Shown here in pieces: positions 34,866 through 43,272 of a DNA stretch of 64,000 nt. Every line of letters starts with the position of its first letter. Within the stretch, counting starts at the first letter, position 1. Made by a program: the position numbers and the translations under genes. Origin of the DNA: Variovorax paradoxus. Lineage in GTDB: Bacteria; Pseudomonadota; Gammaproteobacteria; Burkholderiales; Burkholderiaceae_C. Location of the stretch: NCBI RefSeq assembly GCF_030811855.1, contig NZ_JAUSRN010000012.1, positions 124,001-188,000 on the forward strand, given 5' to 3'. The notes under the pieces are model-generated. The model worked only from the letters and a program-made list of their open reading frames with translations. It was not told the origin of the DNA and did no database searches.

Positions 34866-35726
34866 ATGAAACCGGCGGCGCTTACCGAGGAACTCGAGGA
34901 GAGCCTGTTCGGCGGCAAGGCCGCGCAGCTGGCCGCCGCCATGCGTGCGGGCCTGCCGGTTCCCGCGGGTGTCGCGCTTCCGTACGAGTTTGTGGATGCA
35001 GTCGCTGCTGACGAACGCGACGCGAAGCAGCAGCTGGCTGCAGTCTTTCGCACGCTCGGTGCCCCGCTCGTGGCGCGCTCGTCCGCAGTGGGTGAGGACT
35101 CCGAGCAGGCGAGCTTCGCAGGACAGCATCTGACGCAGCTGAACCTTTGCTCCGAGCCCGAACTCGTTGATGCCGTGTCCGCCATCTGGCGCTCGGCGCG
35201 CTCGCCTTCAGCATTCGCCTACCGCGAGCGCCTGCAGCTGCCCAGTGAACCGAGAATGGGCGTCGTCATCCAGGAGCTCGTCGATGCGGACTCCGCCGGC
35301 GTGCTCTTCAGCCGCAACCCCGTCAACGGTTCGGACGAGCTCGTGATCGAGGCGGCCTGGGGGCTCGGGGAGTCGGTCGTTGCCGGTCTCGTCATCCCAG
35401 ATCGGTTCACTTTGAGGCGTAATGGTACCGTCGCCGAGCGAATCGCGGGACTGAAGGACGTCGCCATACGCATCGACCCGGAAGGCGGCACAAGCAGCAC
35501 ACACGTTCCCGAAGGGCTCACCCGGGTGCTCTGCATCGACGATGCACAGCTCGCCGCGCTTCATGCGCTGGCGCTCCGCTGCGACGAGGTGTTCGGTGGG
35601 AGCCACGACATCGAGTGGGCGTTCGCCGGCGGCCGGCTCTACCTCCTGCAGCGGCGAGCGCTCACGGCGATCCCAAGTCCGGCTGCAGGCGGCCACACGG
35701 ACGAGCACGTGCGCTTGCCTGACTAG
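34866..35726 (+). CDS. PEP/pyruvate-binding ATP-grasp domain protein (partner of the preceding enzyme)
   Basis: A 286-residue stand-alone PPDK_N domain. FGGKAAQLAAAMRAGLPVP, VARSSAVGEDSEQASFAGQH, VVIQELVDADSAGVLFSRNP and EAAWGLGESVVAGLV are the ATP-binding blocks of PEP synthase and rifampin phosphotransferase, with Arg in ARSS and the NP-x-NG loop intact; IEWAFAGGRLYLLQRRAL closes the domain. It would phosphorylate the His of the protein encoded at 33153 using ATP. In one-piece enzymes this domain comes first, here second. Confidence 0.85.
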   Translation: MKPAALTEELEESLFGGKAAQLAAAMRAGLPVPAGVALPYEFVDAVAADERDAKQQLAAVFRTLGAPLVARSSAVGEDSEQASFAGQHLTQLNLCSEPELVDAVSAIWRSARSPSAFAYRERLQLPSEPRMGVVIQELVDADSAGVLFSRNPVNGSDELVIEAAWGLGESVVAGLVIPDRFTLRRNGTVAERIAGLKDVAIRIDPEGGTSSTHVPEGLTRVLCIDDAQLAALHALALRCDEVFGGSHDIEWAFAGGRLYLLQRRALTAIPSPAAGGHTDEHVRLPD

Positions 35727-35739
35727 CGCGCGCGGTCGA

Positions 35740-36552
35740 CTACGCGGGCGCCCTGCCCTTGACGGCCCAGGCCAGCGCCGCATACGAACGCGGGCCATCT
35801 GCTTCGCCGTCGAGATAAGCCGCCTGCACAGCCTCGCGCAACCGCCCGCGCGCATCGTCATCCAGCGTGGCGACATATTCCGCGCCGGGACCGTCCCTGC
35901 CCTCGTAGGGTCCCCAATAGTCCGCGAACGAGGCGAACTCCATCCGGATCGTGAGCGTCGTTTCTTCCACGCCCTTGAACCCGGCCTCGCGCCACGCCTT
36001 GGCGAGTTCGCCGGGCCGCGTCATGGGCCGCGTGTAGTTGCGGGCGCGTCGCGCACCGGCCTCGGGATCGAGCATCGCGGCGGTGTCGAAGAACATGCGG
36101 TTGGAGACCCAGCCGCCCCTCACGTCCCACACCGCCGCGGCGACCACGGCGCCGGGCTTCGCGACGCGCCGCATCTCGGCAATGGCCTTGCCCGGCTCCG
36201 GAACGAAGTGCAGCACCAGCAGCGAGAGCACGCGGTCGAAGCTCTGCGCCGCGTACGGCAGCGCGCAGGCGTCGGCCACCTCGAACGCGATGCGCGCGTC
36301 CTCGTTGTGGTGCCTGGCATGTTCGATGTAGGGCTGCGCGAGGTCCACGCCCCGCACTTCGCCGGCGCCGGTGCGTCGCGCCACGGCAAAGGCCAGGTGT
36401 CCGGTGCCGCATCCAACGTCGAGGATGCGGTCGCCGTCCGCAGTCCCGGTGAAGTCTAGAAAAGGCAGCGCGAGGAGGCGGCTCCATCGGCCCATCAACC
36501 GTTCATAGCCCTCGCCGTCGGTGGCGACGAAGGTCGAAGAAGTGGTGCTCAT
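35740..36552 (-). CDS. Class I SAM-dependent methyltransferase
   Basis: A 270-residue Rossmann methyltransferase of the UbiE/type-11 group. Motif I ILDVGCGTGHLAF is near residue 43, an acidic residue GVDLAQ ends beta-2, and FDRVLSLLVLHFVPEP is the post-II region. No substrate is indicated. It is convergent with the PEP-enzyme pair, only 13 bases away, and has codon use like the rest of the window, so the right border of the transferred block probably lies here. Confidence 0.85.
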   Translation of the reverse strand: MSTTSSTFVATDGEGYERLMGRWSRLLALPFLDFTGTADGDRILDVGCGTGHLAFAVARRTGAGEVRGVDLAQPYIEHARHHNEDARIAFEVADACALPYAAQSFDRVLSLLVLHFVPEPGKAIAEMRRVAKPGAVVAAAVWDVRGGWVSNRMFFDTAAMLDPEAGARRARNYTRPMTRPGELAKAWREAGFKGVEETTLTIRMEFASFADYWGPYEGRDGPGAEYVATLDDDARGRLREAVQAAYLDGEADGPRSYAALAWAVKGRAPA

Positions 36553-36915
36553 GGCAATCCCTCCGCACGGCCGGGCGCATTGGAAATTGCCGTGCAGACA
36601 GATGCTATGCCTCGGCCGATGGCGGCGTCAACGCCGCCTGTTCGCCGCAACAGGTGGAGTGCGTCCGATGCGAAGGCCTCTGACCCATGCGCGACGGCAG
36701 GATCTGCTTGTAGCCACGCGCACAACCGCAGCCTGCTTCGTGCAAGACCCTCATTGCAGCATCGGCGCGAGGGAACCGCGGCCTAAACTTTTAGGCATCC
36801 AAAGGCCCGACCTCAGCCCCTTCATGTCGCACACCGCCGCATTGCCCAACATTCCTAGCCACGCTTCATGGATGGCAGTGAACAACCCTGACCTCGTTTC
36901 GAAAAGGCCCACTCC
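36553..36915. other. Intergenic region, 363 bases, divergent promoters
   Basis: Between the methyltransferase and aldehyde dehydrogenase starts. I find no supportable gene or terminator. The only notable structure is the perfect palindrome at 36781-36796. Confidence 0.5.
36781..36796. promoter_or_regulatory. Perfect palindrome upstream of the aldehyde dehydrogenase operon
   Basis: GCCTAAA-CT-TTTAGGC, seven-base arms with a two-base centre, 120 bases before the aldehyde dehydrogenase ATG. The AT-rich core within GC-rich DNA suits a regulator site or part of a promoter. Confidence 0.4.
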
Positions 36916-38397
36916 ATGAACTCCTCCATCGCCGAGCATCTCAGGCGCACTGGCCACCTGGACCGCATCTTCGTCGACGGCGAATGGGTCCTGCCCGACA
37001 CGCAGGCGCGCAGCGCCGTCATCGACCCCTCCACCGAGGAGCCTGTCGCCGAGATCGCGCTGGGCAGCGCCAGAGATGTCGCCGCGGCCGTGGTGGCCGC
37101 ACGGCGCGCCTTCGCCACCTGGTCCGTGAGTTCCGCCCAAAGCCGCGCCTTGCTGCTGGATCGCGTCCACGCCCTGATCCTGGAGCGCGCCGAACTGTTC
37201 GCTCAGGCGATCTCGCTGGAGATGGGCGCAGCCATCGGCTTTGCGCGCCTTACCCAGGTGCCCTCCGCGGCCGAGCACATCCGCGTGGCCCGCGGCAACG
37301 CGAGCAGCTATGCGTTCGTCACCCATCGCGGCGACATGGCCCTGGTGCGCGAGGCCATCGGCGTGTGCGGCCTGATCACCCCCTGGAACTGGCCGCTCTA
37401 CCAGATCACCGCCAAGGTCGGCGCCGCGCTGGCGGCCGGCTGCACGGTGGTCCTGAAGCCCAGCGAGCTGTCGCCCCTGAGCGCCCTGCTCTTTGCCGAG
37501 GTGATGCACGACGCGGGCGTTCCGCCGGGGGTGTTCAACCTGGTGAACGGCAGCGGCGCGGAAGTCGGCGCCGCCCTGGCCGAACATCCCGATGTGGACA
37601 TGATCTCGTTCACCGGCTCGACCCGCGCCGGCGTCCTGGTGGCCCAGGCGGCCGCCCCGACGGTCAAGCGCGTGGCCCAGGAACTCGGCGGCAAATCGCC
37701 CAACCTCGTGCTGCCGGATGCGGACCTCTCTGTGGCCGTCCCCAAAGGCGTGGCATCCGCCTTCCGCAACGTCGGCCAATCGTGCAGCGCACCGACACGC
37801 ATGATCGTCCCCCGCGCGCGTTTGCAAGAGGTGGAACGGCTCGCGCTCGAAGCGGCCGCCAGCATCGTGGTGGGCGATCCGCGTTCGCAGCAGACCACGC
37901 ACGGCCCGGTGGCCAATCGCGCGCAGTTCAACCGGGTGCAGGAAATGATCGGCATCGGCATGGCCGAAGGCGCGCGGCTCCTGTGCGGCGGCCCCGGGCG
38001 GCCCGAGGGCCTGGAGCGCGGCTTCTACTGCCGCCCGACCATCTTCAGCGCGGTGCATTCTCAGATGCAGATCGCGCAGGAGGAGATCTTCGGGCCGGTG
38101 CTCGCAATCATTCCCTACGACAGCGTGGACGAGGCGGTGGAGATCGCCAACGACACCGTCTATGGCCTGGGTGCCCATGTGCAAGGCCAGGACCTGACCG
38201 CGGCGCGTGCCGTGGCGGCGCGCATCCGCTCGGGGCAGGTGCACATCAACTATCCGGCGTGGAACCCCAACGCCCCGTTCGGTGGCTACAAGCGCTCGGG
38301 CAATGGCCGCGAATACGGCATCGAAGGTTTCGAGGAGTACCTTGAAACGAAGGCCATTCTCGGCTTTCAGGATGCCTCGGAACCCAGCAACAACTGA
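36916..38397 (+). CDS. NAD(P)-dependent aldehyde dehydrogenase
   Basis: A 493-residue ALDH. TPWNWPLYQITAKVGAALAAG is the coenzyme region, FTGSTRAG the glycine loop, QELGGKSPN has the general-base Glu and NVGQSCSAPTR the nucleophilic Cys; EEIFGPVL and the C-terminal PFGGYKRSGNGREYG are intact. Glu is missing from the NAD-ribose position as far as I can judge, so cofactor choice is open. It leads an operon with a cupin and an amino-acid-oxidase-type flavoprotein, which fits oxidation of an amine-derived aldehyde. Confidence 0.92.
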   Translation: MNSSIAEHLRRTGHLDRIFVDGEWVLPDTQARSAVIDPSTEEPVAEIALGSARDVAAAVVAARRAFATWSVSSAQSRALLLDRVHALILERAELFAQAISLEMGAAIGFARLTQVPSAAEHIRVARGNASSYAFVTHRGDMALVREAIGVCGLITPWNWPLYQITAKVGAALAAGCTVVLKPSELSPLSALLFAEVMHDAGVPPGVFNLVNGSGAEVGAALAEHPDVDMISFTGSTRAGVLVAQAAAPTVKRVAQELGGKSPNLVLPDADLSVAVPKGVASAFRNVGQSCSAPTRMIVPRARLQEVERLALEAAASIVVGDPRSQQTTHGPVANRAQFNRVQEMIGIGMAEGARLLCGGPGRPEGLERGFYCRPTIFSAVHSQMQIAQEEIFGPVLAIIPYDSVDEAVEIANDTVYGLGAHVQGQDLTAARAVAARIRSGQVHINYPAWNPNAPFGGYKRSGNGREYGIEGFEEYLETKAILGFQDASEPSNN

Positions 38398-38439
38398 CCG
38401 ACTTTCAGTGAAGACATCGCGCATCGCGCAGGAGCAATC

Positions 38440-39159
38440 ATGACCGTGGCCCTAGTACTTCATCGCGCCGATGGCGCGCCCGTTTCAACCGCTTTCCGCA
38501 GAGCGCCGTTCGGCAAGGACGATCCCTTTGCGCGGCATCGCGAGATCGCGTGGGAAGGACCGGGCGAGATGAGCGCGGGTCGCACCAGCTTCATCGGTGA
38601 GCTCGATGTCGCAAGCTATCCGCACATCGAAACCATCGTAGTGGTCGAGGGCGAGCTGACCCTGACGGCCGAAGGCGCGGCCCCGCTGGTGGTCGGTCCG
38701 CAAGCGGGTGCCATCATCGGATGCGGCACCTCGCTTCGTATCCAGGCCGGATCACGTGTGCGCTTCGTGTTTTGCGCGGCCGCCTGCGAGAAACCAACCC
38801 AGCGCGGCGTCTTCCCGCTGCAGGCCGATGCGAACTTCACGCCCACCGGCACGCTGCCCGCCGAAGTGCTGCTGGGCCCCGTGCCGGAGTGCCGCAGCGA
38901 CAAGGTCTTCACCGATGACGCCGCGCAGTACCTTGCGGGCGTCTGGGACTCGACCCCCTACCACCGGATCGTTCGCGCGCATCGCATGAACGAGTTCATG
39001 CATCTCGTGGCAGGCAGCGTGCGCTTCGCAGCCCCTGACGGCGGCGTGCTGTCCGTTGGCACGGGCGATTCGCTTTTCGTGCCGCAGGGCGCGCCGATCG
39101 GATGGGAAAGCAGCGATCGCGTGGCGAAGTTCTACGTGTGCCAGACCGTCCCGGCTTGA
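38440..39159 (+). CDS. Bicupin-domain protein
   Basis: A 239-residue protein with two cupin barrels. The first (about 30-110) contains SYPHIETIVVVEGELTLT and the second (about 160-235) HRIVRAHRMNEFMHLVAGSV and GDSLFVPQGAPIGW. Metal His residues are sparse in the first barrel and partly kept in the second. AGGAG precedes the ATG. Cupins next to amino-acid oxidases are often sensors or small-molecule binders; no reaction can be assigned. Confidence 0.82.
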   Translation: MTVALVLHRADGAPVSTAFRRAPFGKDDPFARHREIAWEGPGEMSAGRTSFIGELDVASYPHIETIVVVEGELTLTAEGAAPLVVGPQAGAIIGCGTSLRIQAGSRVRFVFCAAACEKPTQRGVFPLQADANFTPTGTLPAEVLLGPVPECRSDKVFTDDAAQYLAGVWDSTPYHRIVRAHRMNEFMHLVAGSVRFAAPDGGVLSVGTGDSLFVPQGAPIGWESSDRVAKFYVCQTVPA

Positions 39160-39179
39160 ACAGGCGAGCGAGATTCATC

Positions 39180-40505
39180 ATGTCGCCTCCGCTGCAACAC
39201 ATCAACACCTCTCCCAAACCACCGGCTTCGGCGGACGTCGTCGTGATCGGCGGCGGCATCATCGGTGTCTTCACCGCCTACTACCTCGCCAAACGCGGCC
39301 TTTCGGTGGCGCTGGTGGAAAAGGGCAGGATCGGCGCCGAGCAATCGAGCCGCAACTGGGGCTGGTGCCGGCAGCAGAACCGCGACGCCCGCGAACTTCC
39401 GTTGGCGAGCAAGAGCCTCGACCTGTGGGAAGAATTTGCGGCGGAAAGCGGTGAAGACACAGGCTTTCATCGCTGCGGCCTGCTGTATCTCAGCAATGAC
39501 GAGGCCGAGATTTCCCGCTGGGCCAGCTGGCGCGATTTTGCGAAGACCGCCGGCGTGACGACCCACATGCTGAGCAGCCGCGAGGCCGCCGAGCGCGGAC
39601 AAGCGACCGGCCGCGCCTGGAAAGGCGGCGTCTTCTCGCCCAGCGATGGCACGGCCGATCCTGGCAAGGCCGCGCCGGCCGTAGCCGCTGCGCTCATCAA
39701 GCTCGGGGGCAGCGTCCATCAGAACTGCGCCGCGCGCGGCATCGAGACCGAAGGCGGTCGGGTCAGCGCTGTCGTGACCGAAGCCGGCGTCATCAAGACC
39801 CGGACGGTCGTGATGGCGGGTGGCGCCTGGGCCTCATCGTTCTGCCGGCAGCTGGGCATCCGTTTTCCGCAGGCCTCGATCCGTCAATCCATTCTGAGCG
39901 TGTCCGCCGTGGAGCATCGCTTGCCGGATGCCGTAGTGAGCGCGGGCGTGTCCGCCACGCGCCGCAACGACGGACGCTACGCACTGGCCATCAGCGGCCG
40001 CGCGCGCGTGGATCCGACAGGTCAGTTCCTGCGCTTCGCCCCGCAGTTCGTGCCGATGTTCGCCAAGCGCTGGCGCAACCTGCGTCCGGGCGGTTTGGAA
40101 GCCATTCGGAGTGGCCATGAAACGCTGGCACGATGGCGGCTCGATGCGCCAACGCCCATGGAACGCGTGCGCATCCTCGATCCGAAGCCCGATCCCGTGA
40201 GCATCAAGGACACCCACCGCCGCGCGATCGAACTGCTGCCCCAGCTTCGCGACGCCAAGATCACGCACGCGTGGGCTGGCTATATCGACAGCACGCCGGA
40301 CGGTGTTCCCGGCATCGGCGAGGTGCCGGGTCTGCCGGGCTTCATCCTGGCCGCGGGCTTTTCCGGCCACGGCTTTGGCATCGGGCCCGGCGCCGGCCAC
40401 CTCATTGCGGACATTGCCAGCGGCGGCGAACCGATCGTCGATCCCGTGCCGTACCGGCCGGAGCGGTTCAGTGGCTCGGCATGGGGCAAGGTCGCTGAGT
40501 TCTAG
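39180..40505 (+). CDS. FAD-dependent amine/amino-acid oxidoreductase (DAO family)
   Basis: A 441-residue DadA/glycine-oxidase-type flavoprotein. VVVIGGGIIGVFTAYYLAKRG is the FAD loop near the N-terminus with Glu in LVEKG, SSRNWGWCRQQNRDARELP follows as in the SoxB/DadA subgroup, and GYIDSTPDGVPGIGEVPGL plus GFSGHGFGIGPGAGHL is the C-terminal FAD contact. It would oxidise a secondary amine or D-amino acid to an imine, yielding the aldehyde for the ALDH. A second, broken copy begins six bases after the stop. Confidence 0.88.
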   Translation: MSPPLQHINTSPKPPASADVVVIGGGIIGVFTAYYLAKRGLSVALVEKGRIGAEQSSRNWGWCRQQNRDARELPLASKSLDLWEEFAAESGEDTGFHRCGLLYLSNDEAEISRWASWRDFAKTAGVTTHMLSSREAAERGQATGRAWKGGVFSPSDGTADPGKAAPAVAAALIKLGGSVHQNCAARGIETEGGRVSAVVTEAGVIKTRTVVMAGGAWASSFCRQLGIRFPQASIRQSILSVSAVEHRLPDAVVSAGVSATRRNDGRYALAISGRARVDPTGQFLRFAPQFVPMFAKRWRNLRPGGLEAIRSGHETLARWRLDAPTPMERVRILDPKPDPVSIKDTHRRAIELLPQLRDAKITHAWAGYIDSTPDGVPGIGEVPGLPGFILAAGFSGHGFGIGPGAGHLIADIASGGEPIVDPVPYRPERFSGSAWGKVAEF

Positions 40506-40510
40506 CATCG

Positions 40511-40839
40511 ATGCTCGCGAGCGATGTGATCGTGGTCGGTGGCGGCCTGGTCGGCACCGCAGTGGCCTATGGGCTGGGCCAGCTCGGCAAGAACGTCACG
40601 GTCCTGGATGAAGGCGACGACGCGTTCCGCGCGTCACGCGGGAACTTCGGCTTGATCGGGGTTCACGGCAAGGGCCGTGGCTTTCCGCAATATGCCCGCT
40701 GGACCGGGAATCCGCCCGGCAATGGCCCGCGCTGGCCGCGCGCCTTCAGCGCGAAACCGGCATCGACGTCCAGGCCAGGCAGAACGGCGCATTCAACCTG
40801 TGCTTTTCCGAGGCCGAGTTCCAAGCGGGACTTCCATGA
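40511..40839 (+). pseudogene. Frameshifted and truncated DAO-family oxidoreductase
   Basis: Starts well (ATG, VIVVGGGLVGTAVAYGLGQLG, LDEGDDAFRASRGNFGLIG) but after PQYARWT, near 40709, the coding sense jumps frame: ESARQWPALAARLQRETGID then QNGAFNLCFSEAEFQAGLP and a TGA at 40837-40839. A single lost base explains the jump. Even when restored it stops after about 110 of the usual 380 residues, so the rest of the gene has been deleted and replaced by the racemase gene. Confidence 0.75.
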
Positions 40840-41347
40840 TTCGGCGCATTGCCTTCATCCATACGGTTGCAATGCTGGTGGAGCGTTTCCGTCCGCGCTT
40901 CCAGTCTGAACTGCCAGGCGCAGACTGCTTTCACATGCTCGACGAAGGTGTGCCTGCAGGATCCTCAAGATCGACGATCCCATCTACGCCCGCGTGGCAA
41001 GCGCGCCGGGCCGCGTCGGCCTGATCTGCACGGCCTCGTCGACCGTCGCACCAAGCCAGACACTGCTGGCTGCGCACGCGCAGAGCGCGGCCCGCGACAT
41101 TCCGACAGAGAGCGTCCTGTGTGCGACGGCATTCGATGCCTTGGCCAGCGGACGGCATGACCTGCACGATCGCCTCGTGTGCGAGGCTGCGGCAGAGTTG
41201 GCGCCACGCATCGATCGCATCGTCCTGGCGCAAGCCTCGCTGGCGCAGCTGGCCGAACCGCTCGCCGAGCAACTCGGGCTGCCGGTGTTCGCGAGTCCGG
41301 AACTGTTGGTGCAGGAAGTCGTTGCCCGGCTGCGGGACTCGGCCTGA
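40836..41347 (+). pseudogene. Aspartate/glutamate racemase family gene with a frameshift
   Basis: From ATG 40836 the first 40 residues (IRRIAFIHTVAMLVERF, FHMLDEGV) match the N-terminus of Asp/Glu racemase-like proteins. Around 40955-40965 the frame moves by one lost base and continues as ILKIDDPIYARVASAPGRVGL, CTASSTVAPSQTL, VLAQASLAQLAEPL to the TGA at 41345. In the original frame translation runs into unrelated sequence. About 170 residues in all if repaired. Two one-base losses within 260 bases may be decay or an assembly/sequencing fault. Confidence 0.7.
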
Positions 41348-41503
41348 TACGGCGCCAGTTGCTCCGCGCCCGAAGGGCCCCGCCAAAAATGCCAGGCCCC
41401 CTTCGGATTGACAAAGAAACTGCTTGGGATCCGCTGCGATATGGCACCTCCTGCAAAGGGGGCAGTTCTAGACTTGTTTCACCTTAACGCAGCAGGTCTA
41501 CCC

Positions 41504-42169
41504 ATGATTTTCAAACCCAAATTTGTCAGCTTCGACTGCTATGGCACCCTCATCAACTTCGAGATGGGCCCCACCGCAAAAGTCCTGTTCAAGGACCGTG
41601 TATCGGCCGATCGGATGCCGGCGTTCCTGGACAGTTTCAGGGCCTATCGCCTTGATGAGGTGCTGGGCGAGTGGAAGCCATTCTTTGACGTGGTGGAGAA
41701 CTCCATCCAACGTGCTTGCAAGGCGCACAACATCGAATGCCTGGCATCGGATGCAATCGCTTTGTACGACGCCGTGCCAACCTGGCAGCCGCACCCGAAC
41801 GTGGTCGAGGTGCTCGAGGCGATTGCGCCGCATGTGCCGCTGGTGATCCTGTCGAACTCGATGACCGACCTCATCCCTCACAGCGTCGCGCATCTGAAGG
41901 CCCCTTTCCACGCGGTCTACACCGCCGAGGAAGCGCGCGCGTACAAGCCGCGCATGCAAGCCTTCGAGCACATGTTCGACCGGCTCGGCTGCGGGCCAGA
42001 ACAGATGATGCATGTCTCGTCGAGCTTCCGGTATGACCTGATGACGGCGTCCGACCTGGGCTTCATGGCCAAGGCCTTCATCGATCGGGGTCACGAGCCG
42101 ACGTCGACCGAATATGGCGTGAGCCGCTTGACAGACGTTCGCCAGCTTCCCGCACTGCTCGGACTCTGA
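41504..42169 (+). CDS. HAD-superfamily hydrolase (type II haloacid dehalogenase-like)
   Basis: A 221-residue HAD protein. FDCYGTLINFE holds the nucleophilic Asp, SNSMTDL the motif II Ser, and KPRMQAFEHMF plus SSSFRYDLMTASDLGF motifs III and IV. The cap is helical as in L-2-haloacid dehalogenases. In an operon with a kinase and a class III aminotransferase it may equally be a phosphatase. Its stop overlaps the next ATG (TGATG at 42167-42171). Confidence 0.85.
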   Translation: MIFKPKFVSFDCYGTLINFEMGPTAKVLFKDRVSADRMPAFLDSFRAYRLDEVLGEWKPFFDVVENSIQRACKAHNIECLASDAIALYDAVPTWQPHPNVVEVLEAIAPHVPLVILSNSMTDLIPHSVAHLKAPFHAVYTAEEARAYKPRMQAFEHMFDRLGCGPEQMMHVSSSFRYDLMTASDLGFMAKAFIDRGHEPTSTEYGVSRLTDVRQLPALLGL

Positions 42170-43272
42170 TGCTCAGCGCTGACTCCCACCCTGGACCCCA
42201 GGGGGCGACGCCCGAGGAGCGCTCGAGCGAGCCTGCTGCGCTGAGCACCGCGGCGCCCAACCTGGCACCCGCCGAGGTGCAGGCGCTGGTGGCGCGCCTC
42301 TACGCCATCGACGGCAGCGTGAAGGCGCTGGCCAGCGAGCGCGATCAGAATTGCGCCGTCGAGTCCGCTGACGGCACCCGTTACGTGTTCAAGATCAGCA
42401 ACCCCTCCGAGCCGGTGTCGCTGGTCGATTTCCAGATCGCCGCACTGGAGCACATCGCCCGCACATCGCCGAGCCAGCCTGTGCCCCGCATCGTGCGGAC
42501 GCTGGACGGCCGCACGCGCGACACCGTGGCGCTCGCCGATGGCGGCCGGACCACCGTGCGCATGCTGACCTACCTGGAGGGCGTCCAAATCCGGGAGACA
42601 CCGCGCACCGCGGCGCAGCGCGTGGCGATGGGCCAAGGTCTGGCCGAACTGAATCTTGCGCTCCAAGGCTTCACGCACCCTGCGGCCACGCACGACCTGC
42701 TGTGGAACGTGTCGGCCGCGCACCGCCTGACCGCCCAGCTCGACAGCCTGGTCGAAGGACCACGACGCACGCTGGCCCAGTCGTTCATGACGCGCTTCAG
42801 CGACCACGTGCTGCCCCGCCTTGCGTCGCTCCGGGCGCAGGTGATCCACAACGACTACCACCTGTACAACGTGCTGGTCGCGCCGAACGACCAGGCGCGC
42901 ATCACCGGCATCATCGATTTTGGCGACATGCTCTATGCGCCATTGGTCGGCGAAGTAGCGACGGCTGCCGCCTTCCACATGACCGGCAACACCGACCCGT
43001 TCGAGGGACCGGCGCAGTTCGTTGCCGCCTACCAGGCCGTTCTGCCATTGACCGAACCGGAGCAGGACGTCGTCGCCGACCTCATGGCGACGCGCCACCT
43101 CATCACGGCGTTGATCTCGGAGTGGCGCGCCCTGCGCTATCCCGAAAACCGCGCTTACATCATGCGTCACAACCCCGCGGCCTGGGAGGCACTGTCGCAG
43201 ATGGCAGACCTCTCCCGCCACGAAGCACGCGACCGCTTGCTGACCTCCACACGAAATGGAATCTCCTCATGA
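42169..43272 (+). CDS. APH-fold phosphotransferase (hydroxylysine/ethanolamine kinase-like)
   Basis: A 367-residue kinase of the aminoglycoside-phosphotransferase fold. VIHNDYHLYNVLVAP is the catalytic loop with Asp and Asn, and IIDFGDMLYAPLVGE the metal-binding DFG equivalent. Family members paired with class III aminotransferases phosphorylate hydroxylysine or similar amino alcohols, whose phosphates are then cleaved by a PLP phospho-lyase. Overlaps both neighbours, supporting a joint pathway. Confidence 0.85.
   Translation: MLSADSHPGPQGATPEERSSEPAALSTAAPNLAPAEVQALVARLYAIDGSVKALASERDQNCAVESADGTRYVFKISNPSEPVSLVDFQIAALEHIARTSPSQPVPRIVRTLDGRTRDTVALADGGRTTVRMLTYLEGVQIRETPRTAAQRVAMGQGLAELNLALQGFTHPAATHDLLWNVSAAHRLTAQLDSLVEGPRRTLAQSFMTRFSDHVLPRLASLRAQVIHNDYHLYNVLVAPNDQARITGIIDFGDMLYAPLVGEVATAAAFHMTGNTDPFEGPAQFVAAYQAVLPLTEPEQDVVADLMATRHLITALISEWRALRYPENRAYIMRHNPAAWEALSQMADLSRHEARDRLLTSTRNGISS

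Noticed and set aside
32955..35129. 724-codon minus-strand frame opposite the PEP-enzyme genes
   Set aside because: No domain recognised, overlaps two well-supported plus genes; codon bias of the transferred block leaves the opposite strand open.
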